DNA of 8,415 bases from Actinomycetota bacterium. GTDB lineage: Bacteria > Actinomycetota > Acidimicrobiia > Acidimicrobiales > AC-14. The position numbers and the translations under genes are program-made. Of this stretch, positions 1 to 4,437 are shown in pieces (within the stretch, counting starts at the first letter, position 1; each line of letters begins with the position of its first letter). The stretch covers positions 1 through 8,415 of the forward strand of contig JAIVIH010000270.1 in assembly GCA_020200615.1 (NCBI GenBank). Reading direction: 5' to 3'. The notes under the pieces were generated by a model. It was given only the letters and a program-made list of their open reading frames with translations, did not search any database and had not been told where the DNA came from.

Positions 1-402
1 GGCCCCGGGTGCGTCCGTGACTTCGTCAAGCAGCGGCGGCAGGTGCACACCGGGCATCTCTGGCTCCGTCATCGCCAGGGCTACACTGTGCCGAGCCTGC
101 AGCCAGCTCTCCTCCTGTACGAGCTGTGGCGCGACCTTCGGGCCGATCGCACTCGTACAGAGCCCAAGCGCCTGGCCTGGACGGCCGGGGCGGTGGCGAT
201 GGAGGCCTGGGCCCGAATGGGGGCACGGGCCGACTTCGTGAGGGGAATGGAGAACCATGTCTGGGAGATGGTCCAGAGCACCAAAGCTCCGGCGCTTGAC
301 GCAGACGGGGTACACCCTGGCCATGGCGAGCTCCTGGCGAGCCCGGGGCTGGCCGAAGCTGCTGCCGATCAACGTCGTCATCAGCACCAACTTCCGCTGT
401 AA
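1..402 (+). CDS. Family 2 glycosyltransferase, C-terminal fragment (5' end outside window)
   Basis: Frame 1 is open from the first base to the TAA at 400-402, giving about 133 residues without a start, so the gene begins upstream. The visible part starts with a basic stretch, DFVKQRRQVHTGHLWLR, followed by GY-x-VPS, and later carries HVWEMVQSTK. Segments of this kind ([F]xRQRRRxxxGHLxLR, then Wxxx-x-STK near the C-terminus) are what I know from the tails of membrane-associated family 2 glycosyltransferases, which transfer sugars from nucleotide donors to lipid or polysaccharide acceptors at the inner membrane. The catalytic GT-A domain is not in the window, so substrate and fold cannot be checked. 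The last 35 or so residues, after STK, are low in recognisable content and overlap the start of the next gene by up to 146 bases. The assignment rests on tail motifs only, hence moderate confidence. Confidence 0.55.
   Translation, partial: GPGCVRDFVKQRRQVHTGHLWLRHRQGYTVPSLQPALLLYELWRDLRADRTRTEPKRLAWTAGAVAMEAWARMGARADFVRGMENHVWEMVQSTKAPALDADGVHPGHGELLASPGLAEAAADQRRHQHQLPL
249..252 (+). promoter_or_regulatory. Ribosome binding site for the radical SAM gene (favours ATG at 257)
   Basis: GGAG lies four bases before the ATG at 257. The alternative in-frame ATG at 323 is preceded only by GGGG-TACACCCTGG and has no comparable purine-rich site. This supports the earlier start, although it lies well inside the glycosyltransferase reading frame. 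Confidence 0.4.
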
Positions 403-1408
403 CTTCCGCTGCCTCAGCTGCAACGTCTACGAGCGCAAGGTCAAGGAGCTCGAGGCCCCCGAGTGGGAGCAGGTTTTCGCCTCGATGGGCAAGGCCCCCA
501 CGTGGATGACGTTCAGCGGCGGCGAGCCCTTTCTCCGGGGTGACCTTCCCGACATCATCCTCTCGGCCATCCACCACTGTGAGCCGGCCATCGTCAACAT
601 CCCGACCAACGGCTGGTTCACCAAGCGGGTGCTGGCCGGCGTCGAGAAGATCTGCACCGGCAGCCCCGAGACCCAGCTGGTCATCAACCTCTCCTTCGAC
701 CACAACGCCCCCGACCGGCACGACGTCCTCCGGGGCGCTCCGGGATCGTGGAACCGCCTGATCGACACCTACACGGGCCTGCGGGCCCTCGACCTGCCCA
801 ACCTCACCGTCGGGGTGCACACCGTGGTGTCCGACCGGAACGAGGAGGACTTCCCCGGTATCGCCCAGGGCCTGGCCGCCCTCGGGGCCGACTCCTACAT
901 CGCCGAGCCCGCTGAGGAGCGGGTGGAGCTGCAGACCATCGGCACCGGCATCACCCCCCGGGCCGCCCGCTTTGCGGTGGCGGCCGAGGCCGTGCTCGAC
1001 GTCGAGGAGGCGGCCAGCGGCACGGTGGCGGGAATGGCCCGGGCCCTGCGGGGCGAGTACTACCAGCGCGTCACCCGCCTGCTCAACGGCGAGGAGGACG
1101 CCATGCCCGTGTGCCACGCCGGGTTCCTGTCGGTTCACGTCGGGGCCGACGGCGACGTGTGGTCTTGCTGCGTGCTCTCCCGGTCGTTCGGCAACCTGCG
1201 GGACAACGACTTCGACTTCCCCAAGGTCTGGTTCTCCGAGCAGGCCGAGGAGTTCCGCACGTGGATGCGGGAGCGGCGCTGCTCCTGCCCGCTGGCCAAC
1301 GCCGCCTACACCAACATGCTGGCCGAGCCCGGGGCGGTGAGCCGCATGGCCACCAGCATGGTGCGCACCCCCCGCCGGATCCCCGTCTTGGCTTCCTCCG
1401 ACCGATGA
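257..1408 (+). CDS. Radical SAM protein with SPASM-like C-terminal domain
   Basis: The product is 383 residues. It has the radical SAM signature C48-x3-C52-x2-C55 (CNFRCLSC), which would ligate the [4Fe-4S] cluster that cleaves S-adenosylmethionine. It also has FSGGEPFL (86-93), the family's SAM-binding GGE motif, and NIPTNG (114-119). The C-terminal third carries further cysteines, C286, C304-C305 and C342/C344, in contexts CHAGF, WSCCV and RRCSCPLAN, with GNLR (312-315) between them. This is the layout of a SPASM/twitch-type auxiliary cluster domain. Such enzymes often modify peptides, but related proteins also occur in glycan and lipid clusters, so the substrate is not certain. The first 30 residues are poorly conserved-looking; ATG 323 (residue 23) is a possible alternative start. 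The stop overlaps the start of the next gene (ATGA), so the two are translationally coupled. Family confidence is high; the role in the small-protein cassette downstream is inferred from position. Confidence 0.9.
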   Translation: MSGRWSRAPKLRRLTQTGYTLAMASSWRARGWPKLLPINVVISTNFRCNFRCLSCNVYERKVKELEAPEWEQVFASMGKAPTWMTFSGGEPFLRGDLPDIILSAIHHCEPAIVNIPTNGWFTKRVLAGVEKICTGSPETQLVINLSFDHNAPDRHDVLRGAPGSWNRLIDTYTGLRALDLPNLTVGVHTVVSDRNEEDFPGIAQGLAALGADSYIAEPAEERVELQTIGTGITPRAARFAVAAEAVLDVEEAASGTVAGMARALRGEYYQRVTRLLNGEEDAMPVCHAGFLSVHVGADGDVWSCCVLSRSFGNLRDNDFDFPKVWFSEQAEEFRTWMRERRCSCPLANAAYTNMLAEPGAVSRMATSMVRTPRRIPVLASSDR

Positions 1409-3351
1409 TCCTCGTCACCGGCGCGTCGGGCTTCATCGGGCGCCACCTGGTGCGCGCCCTGGCGCAGGACGGCCGAGAAGTGCGCGCTCTGGTGCGTAGC
1501 GACGAGGCCGCCGCTCGGGTGCGCGAGATGGGCGTCGTCGGGGGGGCCAGAGGCGATCTCGAAGACGCCGAGAGCCTGAAGGCGGCCGCCGCCGGCTGCG
1601 ACCTGGTGTTCCACCTGGCCGGCTCCTACCGGGGATCGGCGGCGACCATGCACAGCTCCCACGTGGCCGGCACCGCCCGCCTCCTGCGCGCCGTGGAGCC
1701 CACGGCCCGGTTCGTGCTGGTCAGCTCCACCTCCGTCTACGGATGGGACCAGAACTGGCCCGCCGATCACGCCACCCTTCCCCGGCCGGCGTCGGCCTAC
1801 GGGTCGGCCAAGCTCGCCGCCGAACGCCTGGTCCTGGCCCGGACCACGGGCGAGTCGGTCGTCGTCCGCCCCACCATCACCTACGGCACGGGTGACGACC
1901 ACGGCATGCTGGCCCGCACCTACCGGCTCCTCCGCAAGGGGGTCCGCCGGTTCCCGGGCACGGGCGAGAACCGGATCCACCTCACCCACGTCGACGATCT
2001 CGTCGCCGGGCTACAGCTCGTGGCCGTCAAGGGGGACGGGATCTACCTCCTGGCCGGGCCTACGGCCGAGCCCGTCCGCCACTTGTTTGCTCTGCTGGCC
2101 GAAGGCGCCGGGCTTCCTGCCCCCCGCTTCGGGCTTCCCGCCGGCCTCCTCCGTCCCGTGGCCAAGGGCGTGGACGCTGCCTGGGCCGCCGCCGGCCGGA
2201 AGGGGGAGGCGCCTCTGTCACGCCACTCGGTCGACGTGCTCACCCGGGACCGGGCCTACCGGGCCACCCGGGCCGAGGACGAGCTGGGGTGGACGCCGGC
2301 CATCACCGTCGAGGAGGGCGTGCCCGAGGTGGGCGCCTGGCTGGCCTCGATCTCGGGTGCCACCGCGTCGACCAAGACCCGGTCGCCGGCGCAGGCCGAG
2401 CCCGGCCGGCCGTCAGCCGCGGCCGTGGCCTCGGGCAACGCCACCACCGGCTCGGAAAACGAGCTGGGTTTCGACTGGCGCGGCTACGTGGCCGACCCCG
2501 ACGAGGGCTTGGGCACGGTCTACGAGCGCTTCGCCCTGAGGGACGTGCTGCAGGCTGCGGTGGGGCGCACCGGTTCGCAGAGCGTGCTCCACGCCCCCCT
2601 GTTCGGGATGATGGGCTTCCCCGGGCTCGACGCCGCCTTCCTGGCCCAGGAGGGCATGCGGGTGGGCCTGCTCGACTTCTCCGAGGAGCGCCTGGAGGCT
2701 GTGCGTGCCCAGTGGGAGGAGTTCGGGCTCACCCCGGAGCTGCACCTGGTTGACGGCCCCGATCCCGCCTCCTGGCCCGACCGCCTGGCGGCCGAGTACG
2801 ACCTCGTCTTCAGCTTCGCTGCGCTCTGGTGGTTCGACGACCCGTGGGCCGTGCTGGCCGCCCAGACGCGCTGGGCCGGCCGCGGGGTGCTCTCGTGCGT
2901 GCCCAACATGAACGTGTTCCTCAAGATGCGGGCCCGCCTGTGGCACCAGGGCCTGTTCGACAAGCTCAACGAGGAGGCCCTCGACCGCCAGGCCCAGCTG
3001 GCTGCGGGCCAGAAGCTCGGCCTGTCGGCCGTAGACAGCGGCCTGTTCGACATCCCGCCCTTCCCCGACACGTCCGTCCCCCTGGCCAAGGTGGTGCGGG
3101 CCGTGCTGGGCAAGAAGGACGCTCCCGCACCCGTGGCCACGACCGACGGTCCCCGGGGCGAGGGCGAGCCGGGCGAGGGGGCGTGGAGCTGGTCGATCCT
3201 CCCCTACCTCAAGGGGGAGCAGCCCGACCTCGAGGAGCGGGTGGCCAAACTGGCCGCTTGGGAGCGGTACGTCCCCAAGTCGGTGGCCCCCGGCTTGGCC
3301 CACCACCGCTACACGCTCTTCATCCCCACCGAGGTCCCGACCGGTCGCTGA
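1405..3351 (+). CDS. Fusion: NAD-dependent epimerase/dehydratase plus methyltransferase-like domain
   Basis: The product is 648 residues. Residues 1-315 form an extended short-chain dehydrogenase: the nucleotide-binding TGASGFIG (5-12), an SSTSVYG strand (107-113) and the catalytic Y132-GSA-K136. Members oxidise or epimerise nucleotide sugars, or reduce other carbonyl compounds, with NAD(P). A linker rich in Ala, Pro, Ser and Thr (about 318-350) follows. Residues 365-500 then look like a Rossmann methyltransferase: VLHAPLFGMMGFPG in the place of motif I, VGLLDFS with acidic D424 at the end of strand two, and EYDLVFSFAALWWFDD as the motif IV/V region. The usual GxGxG is absent, so SAM binding is doubtful. 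ATG at 1405 overlaps the preceding TGA; an open frame reaches back to 1111 but that part shadows the radical SAM gene. The fusion could modify a sugar or a peptide; nothing in the sequence decides. Confidence 0.85.
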   Translation: MILVTGASGFIGRHLVRALAQDGREVRALVRSDEAAARVREMGVVGGARGDLEDAESLKAAAAGCDLVFHLAGSYRGSAATMHSSHVAGTARLLRAVEPTARFVLVSSTSVYGWDQNWPADHATLPRPASAYGSAKLAAERLVLARTTGESVVVRPTITYGTGDDHGMLARTYRLLRKGVRRFPGTGENRIHLTHVDDLVAGLQLVAVKGDGIYLLAGPTAEPVRHLFALLAEGAGLPAPRFGLPAGLLRPVAKGVDAAWAAAGRKGEAPLSRHSVDVLTRDRAYRATRAEDELGWTPAITVEEGVPEVGAWLASISGATASTKTRSPAQAEPGRPSAAAVASGNATTGSENELGFDWRGYVADPDEGLGTVYERFALRDVLQAAVGRTGSQSVLHAPLFGMMGFPGLDAAFLAQEGMRVGLLDFSEERLEAVRAQWEEFGLTPELHLVDGPDPASWPDRLAAEYDLVFSFAALWWFDDPWAVLAAQTRWAGRGVLSCVPNMNVFLKMRARLWHQGLFDKLNEEALDRQAQLAAGQKLGLSAVDSGLFDIPPFPDTSVPLAKVVRAVLGKKDAPAPVATTDGPRGEGEPGEGAWSWSILPYLKGEQPDLEERVAKLAAWERYVPKSVAPGLAHHRYTLFIPTEVPTGR

Positions 3352-3356
3352 GCGAG

Positions 3357-3384
3357 CCCGGGCGTTTTCCGGCGGACCCGGGCG
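3357..3384 (+). repeat. CCCGGGCG repeat pair before the small-protein genes
   Basis: CCCGGGCG occurs at 3357-3364 and again at 3377-3384, exactly 20 bases apart. Because CCCGGG is its own complement, the pair can also fold as a 6-bp stem with a 14-base loop containing TTTT. It sits in the only sizeable gap between the enzyme genes and the small-protein genes. It could be an attenuator, an mRNA stability element or a chance product of high GC; there is no U tract after it, so it is not a classical terminator. Confidence 0.3.
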
Positions 3385-3414
3385 GGTACCTACCAGCAGC
3401 AGGCGGACCGGACG

Positions 3415-3420
3415 AAGGAG
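3415..3420 (+). promoter_or_regulatory. Strong ribosome binding site for first small gene
   Basis: AAGGAG six bases before ATG 3427 is close to the ideal complement of the 16S rRNA tail. It contrasts with the absence of any such site before the protease gene at 4438, which suggests the small proteins are made in excess of the protease. Confidence 0.65.
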
Positions 3421-3426
3421 TCACCC

Positions 3427-3657
3427 ATGTCGAATCCCGCCAACGAGTTGAGTCTCGAGGACCTGGACGCCGAGGAGGCCCTGGCCCTTCCCGAGCGGCA
3501 GGCCATGTCGAAGATCGACCTCGGTGCCGGCCTGGGGATCGACAACTTCGCCATGCCCATCAACGAGGCGACGGCCATGAACATCTCGTCGAACCAGTCG
3601 ATCGCCTTCGCCGATGCCGACCAGATCGTGGTCATCAACCAGGTCGACGAGGACTGA
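3427..3657 (+). CDS. Small precursor-like protein 1 (LPERQAMS motif, one repeat unit)
   Basis: A 76-residue acidic protein, first of three paralogues. Residues 1-20 are rich in Glu, Asp and Leu; LPERQAMS follows at 21-28, then a Gly-containing linker. One degenerate copy of the family's 14-residue unit comes next (D39-N52, FAMPINEATAMN), and then a tail with ADADQIVVINQVDED. There is no signal peptide or membrane segment, and no Cys, Trp or Tyr. Alignment with the next two proteins is position-for-position through residue 28 and again at P44 and N52 of paralogue 2, so common origin is clear. I do not recognise a named family. The best reading is a substrate or precursor peptide with an N-terminal leader ending near AMS, acted on by the PqqD-M50 protease downstream. 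A structural or secreted hydrophobic protein is the alternative. Reality of the gene is supported by its ribosome binding site and by the paralogues. Confidence 0.8.
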   Translation: MSNPANELSLEDLDAEEALALPERQAMSKIDLGAGLGIDNFAMPINEATAMNISSNQSIAFADADQIVVINQVDED

Positions 3658-3661
3658 GGAG
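3656..3661 (+). promoter_or_regulatory. Ribosome binding site for second small gene, overlapping the previous stop
   Basis: GAGGAG overlaps the TGA stop of the first small gene and lies four bases before ATG 3666. The two genes are eight bases apart and are almost certainly on one transcript. Confidence 0.6.
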
Positions 3662-3665
3662 CTAA

Positions 3666-3980
3666 ATGGACCACAAGCCTGAGCTGACGAACGCCGAGAT
3701 GGACGCAGAAACCGCGGCCGCCCTCCCCGATCGGGAGGCCATGTCGCTGCTCGATCTGACCGCGAACCTCGACCTTGCGCTCGATATCGCCGCGCCCGTA
3801 AACGCGGCCATCGCGGCCAACGCCAACGTGGCGGCCCCGATCGACGCCGCTGTCGCCGCCAACATCGGTTCCGTCGGGTCCGAGGCCACGGCTGTGGCCG
3901 ACCAGGACTCGATCATCATCCAGGACCTGGACGGCACGGCCATCGCCAACGCCACCCAGGACGCCAACGTCGAGCAGTAG
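3666..3980 (+). CDS. Small precursor-like protein 2 (LPDREAMS motif, two repeat units)
   Basis: A 104-residue acidic, Ala-rich protein. Its N-terminus has ELTNAEM (6-12), shared with paralogue 3 as ITNAEL, then LPDREAMSLLDL at 20-31. Two adjacent 14-residue units follow: L39-N52 (core AAPVNAAIAAN) and A53-N66 (core AAPIDAAVAAN). The tail includes ADQDSIIIQDLDG (78-90) and ends in TQDANVEQ. It contains no Cys, Trp, Tyr or Phe, which rules out thioether or aromatic cross-links. Each unit has one proline and an Asn at the end, so the core could form short helices broken at regular intervals, or a stacked repeat fold. No signal peptide is present, so export, if any, must depend on the protease or an unseen transporter. 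I infer a modified-peptide precursor; family and product are unknown. Confidence 0.8.
   Translation: MDHKPELTNAEMDAETAAALPDREAMSLLDLTANLDLALDIAAPVNAAIAANANVAAPIDAAVAANIGSVGSEATAVADQDSIIIQDLDGTAIANATQDANVEQ
3780..3863 (+). repeat. Two tandem 14-residue coding repeats in small protein 2
   Basis: Unit one is 3780-3821 and unit two is 3822-3863, 42 bases each. At the protein level both fit x-x-[IV]-A-A-P-[IV]-[ND]-A-A-[IV]-A-A-N. Bases 3816-3847 match 4203-4234 of the third small gene with a single difference in 32 positions, a sign of recent duplication or gene conversion between paralogues. Confidence 0.75.
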
Positions 3981-3995
3981 CTCAAACCATCTCTC

Positions 3996-4008
3996 GGAGG
4001 GATATCCC
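3996..4008 (+). promoter_or_regulatory. Ribosome binding site overlapping the palindrome GGGATATCCC
   Basis: GGAGG at 3996-4000 serves ATG 4011 with a ten-base spacer, longer than for the other two small genes. Its last two bases begin the perfect ten-base palindrome GGGATATCCC (3999-4008). The palindrome may be accidental, or could be a small protein-binding site or local mRNA fold that tunes translation of the third small gene. Confidence 0.4.
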
Positions 4009-4010
4009 GA

Positions 4011-4391
4011 ATGAACGAACCCACTGGCATCACCAACGCCGAGCTGGAGTCCCAGGACGTCACTGCGGTACCGGACCGCGAAGCCATGTCGCTCCTGGGG
4101 GACCTGGACCCGGCGTCGCTGCTGGGCACTTCGCTGCTGAACGTCGACGTCGACCTGGCCCTGGATGCCGACGTCGCCGCCCCGATCGACGCCGCCGTAG
4201 CCGCCAACGCCAACGTGGCCGCCCCGATCGACGCGGCCGTGGCTGCCAACGTCTTGTCGGTCGACTCCGACGCGGCCGCTTTGGCCGACCAGGACTCCGT
4301 CATCGTCCAGAACCTCGACGGCGTGGCCGAGGCCACCGCCATCCAGGACGCCAATCTCGATCAATCCGGCGGCGGCGCCTCCACGGGCTGA
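4011..4391 (+). CDS. Small precursor-like protein 3 (VPDREAMS motif, two repeat units)
   Basis: A 126-residue protein, longest of the three paralogues. ITNAELE (7-13) and VPDREAMSLL (20-29) match paralogue 2. An extra Leu/Ser-rich stretch (30-52, including DPASLLGTSLLNV) separates this leader-like part from two near-identical 14-residue units, A53-N66 (ADVAAPIDAAVAAN) and A67-N80 (ANVAAPIDAAVAAN). The tail LADQDSVIVQNLDG (91-104) and IQDANLDQ (111-118) mirror paralogue 2, followed by a Gly/Ser end, SGGGASTG. There is no Cys, Trp, Tyr or Phe and no signal peptide. Variation between paralogues lies mainly in linker length and unit number, while the AMS region is fixed. That is the pattern expected of precursors with a conserved recognition leader and a variable core. 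Function is inferred only. Confidence 0.8.
   Translation: MNEPTGITNAELESQDVTAVPDREAMSLLGDLDPASLLGTSLLNVDVDLALDADVAAPIDAAVAANANVAAPIDAAVAANVLSVDSDAAALADQDSVIVQNLDGVAEATAIQDANLDQSGGGASTG
4167..4250 (+). repeat. Two tandem 14-residue coding repeats in small protein 3
   Basis: Units at 4167-4208 and 4209-4250. The encoded units differ at one residue in 14 (Asp versus Asn at position two), while several third codon positions differ. That suggests the protein sequence, not merely recent DNA duplication, is under constraint. Confidence 0.8.
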
Positions 4392-4437
4392 GCATCTCCC
4401 CCCTTCAGCCTGACTTCTCACCTACGCCGCCCCTCCC

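Noticed and set aside
26..1138. Long minus-strand open frame opposite the radical SAM gene
   Set aside because: Its product is Gly/Arg/His-rich low-complexity sequence without motifs, as expected from the complement of a high-GC gene. The plus strand carries clear catalytic motifs.
1111..1404. Earlier start for the epimerase fusion
   Set aside because: The added 98 residues are Arg/Gly-rich and lie within the radical SAM coding region. ATG 1405 starts exactly at the Rossmann strand and overlaps the previous stop.
3780..4250. CRISPR array or non-coding tandem repeat
   Set aside because: The repeats are in frame, encode a conserved protein unit and have no spacers.
3427..4391. Lanthipeptide, sactipeptide or Tyr-splicing precursor
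   Set aside because: The three proteins contain no cysteine or tyrosine, and no lanthionine synthetase is encoded here.
2413..4421. Minus-strand open frames opposite the methyltransferase-like domain and the small genes
   Set aside because: They have no ribosome binding sites or recognisable domains, and their repeats simply mirror the plus-strand repeats.
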